The translations under genes and the position numbers were made by a program. Below, piece by piece: positions 36,265-44,860 of a DNA stretch of 64,000 nucleotides (position 1 is the stretch's first letter; each line of letters opens with the position of its first letter). Source of the DNA: Arthrobacter stackebrandtii (lineage in GTDB: Bacteria > Actinomycetota > Actinomycetes > Actinomycetales > Micrococcaceae); NCBI RefSeq assembly GCF_017876675.1, contig NZ_JAGIOI010000001.1:3286001-3350000 (forward strand). The letters are read 5' to 3'. Below the pieces are notes generated by a model, which was not told the origin of the DNA, made no database searches, and saw only the letters and a program-made list of their open reading frames with translations.

Positions 36265-36908
36265 GCTGCGGCCTGGGCTGCGCGGACGATGGCCCCGGCG
36301 GCTTCGCGGGCGTGGCGGAGCCGCTCGGAGCTGCCCTCCAGGCCGGCCCTTGCCACGGCGCCCTCGAGCAGGAAGGAGAGTTGTTCCGCCAGTGGCGCCG
36401 CGGTGGCTGCCTCCAGGGACTCGGCCAGGGCTGCGCGGAGCAGGGACTCGACTTCCTCCTTGTGGATGCGCACCGCGTCGCGGCCGGGGGAGCCCGCGGG
36501 CAGTTCTGCGGCGGCGTTGAGAAGCCCGCAGCCGCGGAAGCCATGGATGTAGGCGGAGTCGGCGTGGTCGATGTAGGCGTCGAAGACGGCAAGGACCAAT
36601 GCTTCGGCGTCCGGGGTTTTGGTGTCCGGGTATTTGGCGACCGTGAATTGGGCGGATTGTGCCCGCGCCGCATACAGGTCCAGCCATTCCTGGTGGCGCT
36701 CGCGGAGGTACTCGAGGACGAGCTCGTCCTTGGACGCAAAGTTGTTGTAGAGGCTCTTCTTGGCCACACCGGCGCGCGCTGTGATGGCGTCGATGCCGGT
36801 GGCTGAGATGCCCCGGGCGTAGAACAGCTCGGCGGCGGCCGCCATGATGCGCGACTTGGCAGGGCGCTCGCGGACAGATCGCTTGTTCATGGGCTCGACC
36901 TCGTGCAC
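36261..36908 (-). CDS. TetR-family repressor of the adjacent exporter
   Basis: A 215-residue TetR protein. The helix-turn-helix lies at about 20-65: IMAAAAELFYARGISATGIDAITARAGVAKKSLYNNF, with GISATGIDAI and VAKKSLYNNFASK diagnostic. The C-terminal ligand domain (DAYIDHADSAYIHGFRGCGLLNAA, read as HGFRGCGLLNAA) resembles the YcdC-like C-terminal family. A GTG at 36906-36908 has AAAGGA seven bases upstream; an ATG six codons later is the alternative. A perfect 20-bp dyad sits 17 bases upstream of this start. It should repress itself and the EamA exporter. Confidence 0.88.
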   Translation of the reverse strand: MHEVEPMNKRSVRERPAKSRIMAAAAELFYARGISATGIDAITARAGVAKKSLYNNFASKDELVLEYLRERHQEWLDLYAARAQSAQFTVAKYPDTKTPDAEALVLAVFDAYIDHADSAYIHGFRGCGLLNAAAELPAGSPGRDAVRIHKEEVESLLRAALAESLEAATAAPLAEQLSFLLEGAVARAGLEGSSERLRHAREAAGAIVRAAQAAA

Positions 36909-36924
36909 TGGCTTGTCCTTTGGG

Positions 36925-36944
36925 TAGGTAGACCAGTCTACCTA
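36925..36944. promoter_or_regulatory. TetR operator, 20-bp dyad
   Basis: TAGGTAGAC-CA-GTCTACCTA is a perfect dyad (9-bp arms, 2-base centre) between the divergent tetR and methyltransferase genes. The core TAGAC-N2-GTCTA is a common TetR-type operator. It could also control the methyltransferase gene, which starts 30 bases away. Confidence 0.8.
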
Positions 36945-36974
36945 TCTTTGCGGGCGGTGGCTAGGATTGCCGGC

Positions 36975-37625
36975 ATGGGTGAACCTCTTGACGTTTCCGA
37001 GACCAGGGCCGCGTATGACAGTGTTGCCGCCAGCTACGGCCGGATGCTGCGGGGGCTCATGGCGGAGAAGCCGTACGACCGCGCCATGCTGGGCTCGTTT
37101 GCCGAACAGGTCATGGCCACGGGCAACCGGGCCGTGCTGGACGCGGGCTGCGGCACGGGCAGGATCGCCGGGCACCTGGCCGCGCTGGGACTGGAGGTGG
37201 CCGGCGTCGACCTCTCTGCCGGGATGGTCGAGGTGGCGCGGGCGGAGCATCCGGGCCTTGAGTTTTCAGTCGGGTCGCTGGAGGAACTGGACCTGGCAGC
37301 CGGAACCCTGGGCGGCATCGTGGCGTGGTATTCGCTCATCCACACGCCCCCGGAACGGCTTGCGCCCGTCCTGGCCTCCCTCGCCGGGACCCTGGCCCCG
37401 GGCGGCCTCCTCCTGCTGGCCTTCCAGGCCGGGAACGGGCGCCGGCACATCGGGCACGCCTACGGCCACGACGTCAGCATGCACGCGTTCCTCATGGATC
37501 CGGACGCCGTGGCGGCCCGGCTCGAGGAGGCCGGGCTGGCGGTGGAGGCCCGGCTGCTCAGGGCGCCGGACGCCGACGAGCGGACACCGCAGGCGTACTT
37601 GATGGCGCGAAAACCCCGGGGGTAG
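36975..37625 (+). CDS. class I SAM-dependent methyltransferase
   Basis: A 216-residue methyltransferase. Motif I LDAGCGTGRIAGHLA (about 55) binds S-adenosylmethionine, with AGVDLSAGMVEVARAEHPG as motif II and LAPGGLLLLAF as post-motif. The fold matches the ubiquinone/menaquinone-type methyltransferase class, but the substrate is not predictable. The ATG has AGGA eight bases upstream. It is divergent from the tetR/EamA operon and shares its operator region, so it may belong to the same detoxification or resistance response. Confidence 0.85.
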   Translation: MGEPLDVSETRAAYDSVAASYGRMLRGLMAEKPYDRAMLGSFAEQVMATGNRAVLDAGCGTGRIAGHLAALGLEVAGVDLSAGMVEVARAEHPGLEFSVGSLEELDLAAGTLGGIVAWYSLIHTPPERLAPVLASLAGTLAPGGLLLLAFQAGNGRRHIGHAYGHDVSMHAFLMDPDAVAARLEEAGLAVEARLLRAPDADERTPQAYLMARKPRG

Positions 37626-37683
37626 GCTGCCCGGCCTCCGGCGCGAAGCCAGCAATGTCGGCCCCCTCCGCTACGGTTAATCC

Positions 37684-38700
37684 ATGACCCTCACCGTGGC
37701 GCAACTTTCCGAATCCGAGCTCCTGGCCCGCATCTTCCCGCGCCTCCATGCCGGCACCACCACGCTGCTCGGCCCCGGCGACGACGCCGCCATCATCGCC
37801 GCCCCCGACGCCCGCACGGTCATCTCCATCGACACCCAGGTCCAGGACAAGGACTTCCGCCTCGCCTGGCCCAACGGCACCGCCTCCACCGGCTTCGACG
37901 TCGGCTGGAAGGCCGCCGCACAGAACCTCAGCGACATCAACGCCATGGGCGCCAGCGCCACCGCCATGGTCGTCAGCCTCACCCTGCCAGGCACGACGCC
38001 GGTGGGCTGGGTTGAGGACTTTGCCGACGGCCTGAGTGCCGCGATCGTTGCGCTCGGGGCGCCCCAGTGCTCGGTCGCCGGCGGGGACCTCTCCGGCGGC
38101 AGTGAAATTGTTGTCACCGTGGCCGTCACGGGCTCCCTTGAAGGGCGCGACCCCGTCCTGCGCAGCGGCGCCAAGGTGGGGGACCAGGTGGCTGTCTGCG
38201 GCAACATGGGGTTCGCCGCGGCCGGCTGGGCCCTGTACGAGAGTTCAATTCTCCCGTCCGGGCACACCGGCGCCATGGCCGATGCCGCCACGCTCTTCGC
38301 CCGGCCGGTCCCGCCCCTGGCTGCCGGCCCCGCGGCCGCCATGGCCGGTGCCACGGCCATGATGGACATTTCCGACGGCCTCCTGCGCGACTCCCAGCGC
38401 CTGGCCGCAGCGAGCGGGGTCTGCCTGGACCTCGACTCCGCCGTGCTTGCGGCCCAGGCACGCAAACTGGAGGAAACCGCCGTCGTGCTTGGAGAAAACC
38501 CGCTCCACTGGGTGCTGACGGGAGGCGAAGACCACTCCCTGTTGTCCACATTTCCGGACGGCTACAGCCTCCCGGACGGCTTCGTTAGGATAGGCTCGGT
38601 AGTGTCCATGGGCGCGCCGGAAGCGGCCGTGACCGTGGACGGACAGAATTTTGAAGGCGCCGCGTCAGGCGCCCTGGGATGGGATCATTTTGCAGTCTAA
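37684..38700 (+). CDS. thiL: thiamine-monophosphate kinase
   Basis: A 338-residue enzyme that phosphorylates thiamine monophosphate to the active diphosphate with ATP. Motifs are GPGDDAAII (about 31), ISIDTQVQDKDFR, NLSDINAMGA (about 83), GGDLS and MDISDGLLRDS (about 226). Length is normal for ThiL. It opens the core block; the DAK2 gene begins inside its last codons, so the two are translationally linked. The short gap before it (37626-37683) shows nothing distinctive. Confidence 0.95.
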   Translation: MTLTVAQLSESELLARIFPRLHAGTTTLLGPGDDAAIIAAPDARTVISIDTQVQDKDFRLAWPNGTASTGFDVGWKAAAQNLSDINAMGASATAMVVSLTLPGTTPVGWVEDFADGLSAAIVALGAPQCSVAGGDLSGGSEIVVTVAVTGSLEGRDPVLRSGAKVGDQVAVCGNMGFAAAGWALYESSILPSGHTGAMADAATLFARPVPPLAAGPAAAMAGATAMMDISDGLLRDSQRLAAASGVCLDLDSAVLAAQARKLEETAVVLGENPLHWVLTGGEDHSLLSTFPDGYSLPDGFVRIGSVVSMGAPEAAVTVDGQNFEGAASGALGWDHFAV

Positions 38701-39679
38701 GATCACCGCAACTGCACCCGTAGTCCGCCGTTGGCTGGCCATGGCGGAACAAACACTGGCAAACCACAGCGACCGGCTCAACGCCATCAACATTTACCCG
38801 GTGGCGGACGCTGACACCGGCACCAACCTGTACCTGACCATTCGGGCGGCGTCGCAGGCCGTGGCCGAATCGGAGCCTGCAGACGTCGGGGCAACCCTCG
38901 CCATCGCCGGGCGCGGGGCCATGGAACAAGCCCGGGGCAACTCGGGGACCTTGATCGCGGTGTCGATCTCCGCCATGGCCGAGCCCCTGCTCGGTGCCCA
39001 GCGCATGAGCGGTCCGCTGCTTGCCGCCGCCTTGCACCGCGCGCAGCTGCGGGCGTGGAGCGCCTTGAGCGAACCCATGCCGGGAACCATCCTCTCGGTG
39101 CTGGAGGCAGCCGCGAAGGGCGCCACCTCCGCTGAATCCGCACTCAACGGTGACGAGTCCAACCAGGCCCTCGCGGAGACCATCAACGGCGCTGTCTGGG
39201 CCGCCCGGGCCGCCGTTGAACTGACAGAATCCCAGCTGGACCCGCTGACCCGGGCCGGCGTTGTCGACGCCGGGGGAGTCGGGCTGCTGCTCATCCTCGA
39301 CTGCCTGCGCGCCGTGATCTTGGGTGAATTCCTGCAGGAGGACCTGCTCGACGGGCTCTCCGGCTACAAGGTCCAGGACCCCAACATTGCACTGGAAATG
39401 CCTGAGCAGGAGGGCGTCGAGGTCATGTGCACCATCTCGCTGACGCCGCTTGCCGCAGCCGGGCTCCGGCTCGAGCTGGACGGTCTGGGTGATTCCGTCA
39501 TCATGAGCGCGGTCACCGAGGAGGCGGATCCCACGGGGGCCTACCCGTGGCGGCTGCACGTCCACGTGCCCTCCGCCGCGGTCGCCCTTGACGCCATCCA
39601 CGCTGTGGGTGATCCAAGCAATGTGAGCATTTCTGCGTTGACCGCCTCGGTTTCCGAAGATCTCCACGATGTCCTCTGA
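38690..39679 (+). CDS. DAK2-domain protein (FakA/dihydroxyacetone-kinase-like)
   Basis: A 329-residue protein. The DAK2 phosphotransfer domain holds the Mg-ATP motif NAINIYPVADADTGTN (about 30-45) and GARGNSGT-like EQARGNSGTLIA (about 83-94). In FakA this domain phosphorylates fatty acids bound by FakB; here the protein is shorter than full FakA and its partner is not in the window. The position directly before recG is the conserved actinobacterial and firmicute context. The TTG at 38690 overlaps thiL by 11 bases; the stop overlaps the recG ATG. Confidence 0.85.
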   Translation: MQSKITATAPVVRRWLAMAEQTLANHSDRLNAINIYPVADADTGTNLYLTIRAASQAVAESEPADVGATLAIAGRGAMEQARGNSGTLIAVSISAMAEPLLGAQRMSGPLLAAALHRAQLRAWSALSEPMPGTILSVLEAAAKGATSAESALNGDESNQALAETINGAVWAARAAVELTESQLDPLTRAGVVDAGGVGLLLILDCLRAVILGEFLQEDLLDGLSGYKVQDPNIALEMPEQEGVEVMCTISLTPLAAAGLRLELDGLGDSVIMSAVTEEADPTGAYPWRLHVHVPSAAVALDAIHAVGDPSNVSISALTASVSEDLHDVL

Positions 39680-41999
39680 ACCAGCCTTCGACCCGCCGCC
39701 CGGGCCGCGACCCGTCCCCTACGCGGACCTGCGCCTGGAACTGTCGCGGCTGGTGGGAGCGCCGTCGGCCAAACCGGTCGCCAAGGCACTGGACATCCAC
39801 ACCGTGGGACAGATGCTCCACCAGTTCCCGCGGCGCTACATCCCGCGTGGTGAGCTGACACAGTTGAACCTGCTGGACCTGGACGACTACGCCACCATCC
39901 TGGCCCGCGTGGTTGACCAGAACACACGCAAGATGCAGACCCGCAAGGGCTACATCACCGACGTCTACATCACCGACAACTCCGGCGCCGGAACCACCAT
40001 GACCATCAGCTTCTTCAACGGCTTCAAGGCCCAAAAGGAACTGCTGCCCGGCGTGCTGGCGTTGTTCTCCGGAAAGGTCTCCTCCTACAGGGAGAAGCTG
40101 GTCCTGACCAACCCCGAATACGACATGCTGCCGGACCACGAGCTGACAGAGCATGAGGCCGAGCTGCAGGCCGCGCGGCCCATTCCCGTCTACCCGGCCA
40201 CGGCCAAGTTCCCCAGCTGGAAGACCCGGCTGGTCATTGAGGCGCTGCTGCCCACACTCGACCTCACCCGCATCCCGGACCCTGTCCCGGCTGCCATTGC
40301 CCGGCGGGAGAGGCTCATGCCCCTGGCCGAGGCCTACGAGCAAATCCACCAGCCGTCCTCCATCGAGTCCTGGCCGCGCGCCCGCAAGCGCTTCCGCTTC
40401 CAGGAGGCCCTGGCCCTGCAGACCTCCCTCGCGCAGAAGCGCCACGAGGCATCCCAGCAGGATGCCACCGGCAGGCCCCGCATCACCGGCGGCCTCCTTG
40501 ACGCCTTCGACGCCCAGCTGCCCTACACGCTGACTGCCGGGCAGGCGGACATCGGCGGGCTCATCTCCGACGAAATTGCCGGCGCCCACCCCATGCACCG
40601 GCTGCTCCAGGGCGAGGTCGGCTCCGGCAAGACCGTCATCGCCCTGCGCGCCATGCTGCAGGTGATCGACGCCGGAGGGCAGGCCGCGTTTCTGGCCCCC
40701 ACCGAGGTGCTCGCCGCCCAACACCTGCATTCCATCCAGGCACTCCTCGGCTCCCTCGGCGAAGGCCGCCTGCTGGGCGGTCCGGTCGCCACCCAAGTGA
40801 CGCTGTTGACCGGCTCCATGCCCACGGCGGCACGCAAAAGGTCGCTGCTGGCGGCCGTCTCCGGGGAGGCCGGGATCGTCATCGGCACCCACGCCCTGTT
40901 GTCCGACAACGTGCACTTCGCCGACCTTGGCCTCATCGTCGTGGACGAGCAGCACCGCTTCGGCGTGGAGCAGCGTGACGCCCTGCGCTCCAAGGCCCTC
41001 AAGCCCCCGCACCTGCTGGTCATGACGGCCACCCCCATTCCGCGCACCGTGGCCATGACAGTTTTTGGCGACCTCGAGGTTTCCGAACTGACAGAGCTGC
41101 CTGCCGGCCGCGCACCCATCAAGACGCACCTGGCCCCGCTTGCCGAGCGCCCGCAGTGGTTCAACCGGGTCTGGGAGAGGTCCCGGGAGGAGATCGACCG
41201 CGGCCACCAGGTCTATGTGGTGTGCCCCAAGATTGGCGACGGCGACGAGCAGTTGTTCGAAGGCGGATCGGCACTGGGCGGGCCGGGCGAGGGCGGCACC
41301 CTGTTCGGCACTGACGACGGGAGCGTGCTGTTCGGTCCGGATGACTCGTACGCGGAGTCTGCCGGCGGCGACGGCGACACACGCCCCATGGCCGGGGTGC
41401 TTGACGTCGTGCAGATGCTGCGGGGCCTGCCGGTGCTGGCGGACAAGCGGATCGAGCCGCTGCACGGCCGGCTGGACTCGGCCCTCAAGCAGGGCACCAT
41501 GGCGGCGTTTGCGGCTGGCGAGATCGACGTGCTTGTCTCCACCACCGTGATTGAGGTGGGCGTGGACGTGCACAACGCCACGCTGATGGTGATCATGGAT
41601 GCCGACCGCTTCGGCATGTCGCAGCTCCACCAGCTGCGCGGGAGGGTGGGGCGCGGAGGCCACGACGGCACCTGCCTGCTCGTCACAAACCTGGAGCCCG
41701 GACACCCCAGCCGCAAGCGCCTCGAAGCCGTGGCCGCCACCACCGACGGATTCGTGCTGGCCAGGGAGGACCTTGAGCTGCGCCGCGAAGGCGACATCCT
41801 CGGCGCCAAACAGTCCGGCGGCAGCAGCGGCCTGCGCATGCTCAGCGTGCTGCGCGATGAAGACTTGATCGACCGTGCGCGCGAGGATGCCACCGCGATC
41901 GTGGCGGAAGATCCCCTGCTGGAGCGGCATCCTGCCTTGAAACTTGAAATTGAGATGTACCTGACCGAACAGAATGAGGCCTTCCTTGAACGTGGCTAA
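39669..41999 (+). CDS. recG: ATP-dependent DNA helicase RecG
   Basis: A 776-residue helicase that remodels stalled replication forks and Holliday junctions. An N-terminal wedge/OB domain (about 60-180) precedes the helicase core: GEVGSGKT (Walker A, about 316), VVDEQHRFGVEQRD (DEQH box, about 426), TATPIPRT and QLRGRVGRG (motif VI). An acidic, Gly-rich insert (about 525-575, GGSALGGPGEGG ... GDGDTRPM) lengthens it beyond the usual 690-740 residues and looks actinobacterial. The ATG overlaps the DAK2 stop by 11 bases. Confidence 0.97.
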   Translation: MSSEPAFDPPPGPRPVPYADLRLELSRLVGAPSAKPVAKALDIHTVGQMLHQFPRRYIPRGELTQLNLLDLDDYATILARVVDQNTRKMQTRKGYITDVYITDNSGAGTTMTISFFNGFKAQKELLPGVLALFSGKVSSYREKLVLTNPEYDMLPDHELTEHEAELQAARPIPVYPATAKFPSWKTRLVIEALLPTLDLTRIPDPVPAAIARRERLMPLAEAYEQIHQPSSIESWPRARKRFRFQEALALQTSLAQKRHEASQQDATGRPRITGGLLDAFDAQLPYTLTAGQADIGGLISDEIAGAHPMHRLLQGEVGSGKTVIALRAMLQVIDAGGQAAFLAPTEVLAAQHLHSIQALLGSLGEGRLLGGPVATQVTLLTGSMPTAARKRSLLAAVSGEAGIVIGTHALLSDNVHFADLGLIVVDEQHRFGVEQRDALRSKALKPPHLLVMTATPIPRTVAMTVFGDLEVSELTELPAGRAPIKTHLAPLAERPQWFNRVWERSREEIDRGHQVYVVCPKIGDGDEQLFEGGSALGGPGEGGTLFGTDDGSVLFGPDDSYAESAGGDGDTRPMAGVLDVVQMLRGLPVLADKRIEPLHGRLDSALKQGTMAAFAAGEIDVLVSTTVIEVGVDVHNATLMVIMDADRFGMSQLHQLRGRVGRGGHDGTCLLVTNLEPGHPSRKRLEAVAATTDGFVLAREDLELRREGDILGAKQSGGSSGLRMLSVLRDEDLIDRAREDATAIVAEDPLLERHPALKLEIEMYLTEQNEAFLERG

Positions 42000-42089
42000 G
42001 AACTTGCGTACGGCCCTCCATGCCGGCGCATCCGGAACGCGGCAGTGCGCTGCCCTGCCGGCACGGACCCAGCCCGAAGGGCGAGGCGC

Positions 42090-42686
42090 ATGAGCCGCAT
42101 CATTGCCGGCGCCGCCGGCGGCAGCCCGCTCGTGTCCGTGCCCGGCGACGGCACCCGGCCCACCACGGACCGCGTCAAGGAAGCACTGTTCTCCCGCCTG
42201 GAAGCCATGAACATGCTCTCCGACACCCGCGTCCTGGACCTCTATGCAGGGTCCGGTTCACTCGGTGTTGAAAGCGCCAGCCGGGGTGCCAAGTCGGTTG
42301 AGCTCGTCGAGTTCAACGACAAGGCCGCCGCCGTGTGCCAGCGCAACGCCGAGCTCGTCAACAAGGTGGCGGGTTCCAAGGTCGTCACCGTGCAGCGCTC
42401 ACGCGTGGAGTCCTTTCTGGCGCGCGTGGCAGAGGCCGGCGTCGACCAATGGGATCTTGTGTTCATCGACCCGCCCTACCCGCTCACTGAAATCGAGCTT
42501 GCGCTCGTGCTGGAACTGCTGGCACCCCGGCTGAGCCCGTTCGCCGTGGTGGTGGTGGAACGCTCGGCCCGCACGCCGCAGCCCACATGGCCGGCCGGCC
42601 TGGCACTGTTCGCCGACAAGAAGTACGGCGAAACCCGGCTCTGGTTCGCCGAGCCGGCAGGGGACCCAACCAACCCCAGCGTCTGA
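42090..42686 (+). CDS. rsmD: 16S rRNA (guanine-966-N2)-methyltransferase
   Basis: A 198-residue methyltransferase that modifies G966 of 16S rRNA. MSRIIAGAAGG starts the family's N terminus, TRPTTDRVKEALFSRLE is its RNA-contact region, LDLYAGSGSLGVE binds S-adenosylmethionine and FIDPPYP carries the catalytic NPPY-type motif. The ATG at 42090 with GAGG upstream is chosen over a GTG/ATG 45 bases earlier. In many actinobacteria coaD comes directly after; here coaD is 9.1 kb away. Confidence 0.95.
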   Translation: MSRIIAGAAGGSPLVSVPGDGTRPTTDRVKEALFSRLEAMNMLSDTRVLDLYAGSGSLGVESASRGAKSVELVEFNDKAAAVCQRNAELVNKVAGSKVVTVQRSRVESFLARVAEAGVDQWDLVFIDPPYPLTEIELALVLELLAPRLSPFAVVVVERSARTPQPTWPAGLALFADKKYGETRLWFAEPAGDPTNPSV

Positions 42687-42704
42687 GATCCCCGCCCCAC
42701 GTCT

Positions 42705-42746
42705 GGGCTCCATCATCGTTCAGAGCAGTCAGGGCTCCATCATCGT
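42705..42746. repeat. two 15-bp direct repeats, 27-bp period
   Basis: GGGCTCCATCATCGT is exact at 42705-42719 and 42732-42746, immediately after rsmD. The 423-base gap (42687-43109) also contains the hairpin described next; no credible gene was found in it. Confidence 0.8.
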
Positions 42747-42817
42747 CCGGGGCCGTCCTGGCGGCACTCAACCTCCTCCGGCTTCGTCGCGGCTTCCTCT
42801 GCCGCCCCTCTCGGTCT

Positions 42818-42880
42818 ATGACGCAGTAGGTGCAGCAAAAGTGCCGAAGAAAGCGCTTTCCACTGCAACAACTGCGTCAT
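42818..42880. repeat. long imperfect hairpin with a nested 12-bp palindrome
   Basis: ATGACGCAGT (42818-42827) and ACTGCGTCAT (42871-42880) are perfect complements enclosing 43 bases. Near the middle is GAAAGCGCTTTC (42849-42860), itself a perfect palindrome, with partial pairing between. It could be a structured RNA or a pair of operator sites upstream of the flotillin gene. Confidence 0.65.
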
Positions 42881-43109
42881 GGATGAGCCGGCGGAGTCGC
42901 TGACGGCATGGACCTGGGGCCTCGCGGAATCTGACACAAAAATGCACGGCCCATGCCAAGGAATGGCGAGTATTTTGGTGGTAGGAACTTCGCACGTCGC
43001 AGCTCCTGCCACAGCGTGGCCCACAACTGAATATTCAGGCCGTTGAGATCGTCCCGGGATGGGGAAGATGCATCGCTGCGACCATTCCCCCTTGGAAAGG
43101 ACCGGGGTC

Positions 43110-44534
43110 ATGCAATTTCTTCTCCCATATTTACCGCTTGCCGTCCTGATCGTTGTTGTGGCCTTCGTGGTCCTGGTGGTCCGCGGCGCAGTGAAATTGA
43201 TGTGGCAGGTGGCTGAACCCAACGAAGCACTCATCATTTCCGGCTTCACCCGCGGCAGCGCCGGCACCACGGACGGCATGGACTTCAAGATTGTCACCGG
43301 CAAGGGGGCGTTCGTCATCCCCGGCCTGCAAACCGTGCGGACCCTGTCGCTGACCCTGAACGAGACCGAGCTGCAGGTCAACTGCGTCACCTCCCAGGGC
43401 ATCCAGGTGGTGGTGCAGGGTGTGGTGATCTTCAAGATTGGGGATTCGACGCCGTTCATCGCCAATGCCGCCCGGCGCTTCCTGGGCCAGCAGCCCAAAA
43501 TGGAGAGCCAGGTCTACAACGTCTTCGAGGGCCACCTGCGCTCCATCATCGGCAGCATGACCATGGAGGAGATCATCCGGGAGCGCGACAAGCTTGCCTC
43601 CCAGGTGCGCAGCGCCAGCGGCGTTGAAATGGAAAAGCTGGGCCTGGTGGTTGACTCCCTGCAGATCAAGGACCTGGAAGACCCCACCGGATACATCCAA
43701 AACCTGGCCAAGCCGCACATCGCGCAGGTCCAGATGGAGGCGAGGATCGCCGAAGCCACCCGGAACAGGGAGGCGTCCGAGAAGGAAGCCGAAGCGGCGT
43801 CCATGATCGCCGACGCGCAGAGCATCTCCGCCATCAAGCAGTCCGCGGCCCAGGCCAACGCCGAAACGGCCAGGGCCAACGCCGCCCAGGCCGGTCCGTT
43901 GGCCGACGCCACGGCACGCCAGAAAGTGGTGGTCCAGGAAACCGAGGTGGCCAAGCTCGAGGCGGACCGGGAGGAACAGAAACTGCAGACCACCGTCCGG
44001 AAGCCTGCCGACGCCAAGGCATACGCCCAGCGCACCGAGGCCGAGGCGCAGAAGGCGGCTGACATCAGTGCTGCAGAGGCCCGTGCCCGGAAGACCGAGC
44101 TGGAAGCACAGGCCAACGCGACGGCCGCGGCAGCCACGGCAGGCGCCACGCGCGTCACGGGCGAGGCCGAAGCGGCGGCGACGAAGGCGCGCGGGGAGGC
44201 AGCGGCGTCGTCCATCAAGGCGAAGGCCCTGGCCGAGGCCGACGGCATCAAGGCCCGCGCCGAGGCGTTGGGGGCAAACCAGGAAGCTGTCATCTCGCAG
44301 CAGCTGGCCGAGAACATGCCGGCGATCGTGGCGGCGGCCGCCGAGCCGTTTGCGCACGTGGGCCAGATGACGGTGCTTAACGGGGGAGAGGGCATCAACA
44401 AGATGGTGGGCGGCGTCCTGTCCCAAGTGGGCAGCTACCTGCCGGCCCTGACGTCCGCGCTCCGGGACGGCAAGGCCAAGGGCGGGGCGGCCGGGGCCGG
44501 GAAGGCTGCGCCACAGGAGCCGCCGCATGCATAG
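43110..44534 (+). CDS. flotillin-like SPFH-domain membrane scaffold
   Basis: A 474-residue protein. An N-terminal membrane segment (LPYLPLAVLIVVVAFVVLVV, about 5-25) is followed by the SPFH/band-7 domain (about 30-200: VAEPNEALIISGF ... EEIIRERDKLASQV) and a long Ala/Glu-rich coiled coil (about 205-400), the layout of flotillin/YuaG. It would form membrane microdomains and organise membrane proteins. The ATG has AAAGGA upstream. The NfeD-like gene overlaps its 3' end by eight bases, a well-known flotillin partnership, although NfeD more often comes first. Confidence 0.92.
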   Translation: MQFLLPYLPLAVLIVVVAFVVLVVRGAVKLMWQVAEPNEALIISGFTRGSAGTTDGMDFKIVTGKGAFVIPGLQTVRTLSLTLNETELQVNCVTSQGIQVVVQGVVIFKIGDSTPFIANAARRFLGQQPKMESQVYNVFEGHLRSIIGSMTMEEIIRERDKLASQVRSASGVEMEKLGLVVDSLQIKDLEDPTGYIQNLAKPHIAQVQMEARIAEATRNREASEKEAEAASMIADAQSISAIKQSAAQANAETARANAAQAGPLADATARQKVVVQETEVAKLEADREEQKLQTTVRKPADAKAYAQRTEAEAQKAADISAAEARARKTELEAQANATAAAATAGATRVTGEAEAAATKARGEAAASSIKAKALAEADGIKARAEALGANQEAVISQQLAENMPAIVAAAAEPFAHVGQMTVLNGGEGINKMVGGVLSQVGSYLPALTSALRDGKAKGGAAGAGKAAPQEPPHA

Positions 44535-44817
44535 GGGCGCGGACAGGAGCCTGACCGGGAAGATCGGCCGGGTCACCGGGGCGGTCGGTCCCGGCACGCT
44601 GGGCGAAGTGATGCTGGAGGTTCGGGGCGGGACGGCGGCGTACTTCGCGCGCCCGTACGACGGCGCGAGCACCTTCCCTGTCGGCGCACGGGTCCTGGTG
44701 ATGTACCTGGACCCGCCGCAGACCGTCTACGTCGAACAGCTGCCCGGATTCCTGCAGGATCATGCTGGGGATGCTGGGGAAGCCGGCGCGGGCAGTGCGG
44801 ACGCAGGCACCCCCTGA
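44527..44817 (+). CDS. NfeD-like OB-fold protein, soluble short form
   Basis: A 96-residue protein. About 70 residues (LTGKIGRVTGAVGPGTLGEVMLEVRGG ... VLVMYLDPPQTVYVE) form the OB fold found at the C terminus of NfeD; the N-terminal protease and membrane helices of long NfeD are missing. NfeD OB domains bind flotillin partners. Its ATG overlaps the flotillin stop by eight bases, confirming an operon. A Gly/Ala/Asp-rich tail ends the protein. Confidence 0.82.
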   Translation: MHRGADRSLTGKIGRVTGAVGPGTLGEVMLEVRGGTAAYFARPYDGASTFPVGARVLVMYLDPPQTVYVEQLPGFLQDHAGDAGEAGAGSADAGTP

Positions 44818-44860
44818 CCCCGCCAACCCGACGCGGCATCACTTTTCCGGGTTGTCCGGC

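Noticed and set aside
39513-41930. An 805-codon open frame on the minus strand opposite recG
   Set aside because: It lies wholly opposite recG, has no family motif and an odd Gly/His/Val-rich composition; a by-product of GC-rich codon use.
42740-43498. A 252-codon minus-strand frame over the flotillin leader
   Set aside because: Overlaps the conserved SPFH-coding region and includes the hairpin; no protein family resemblance.
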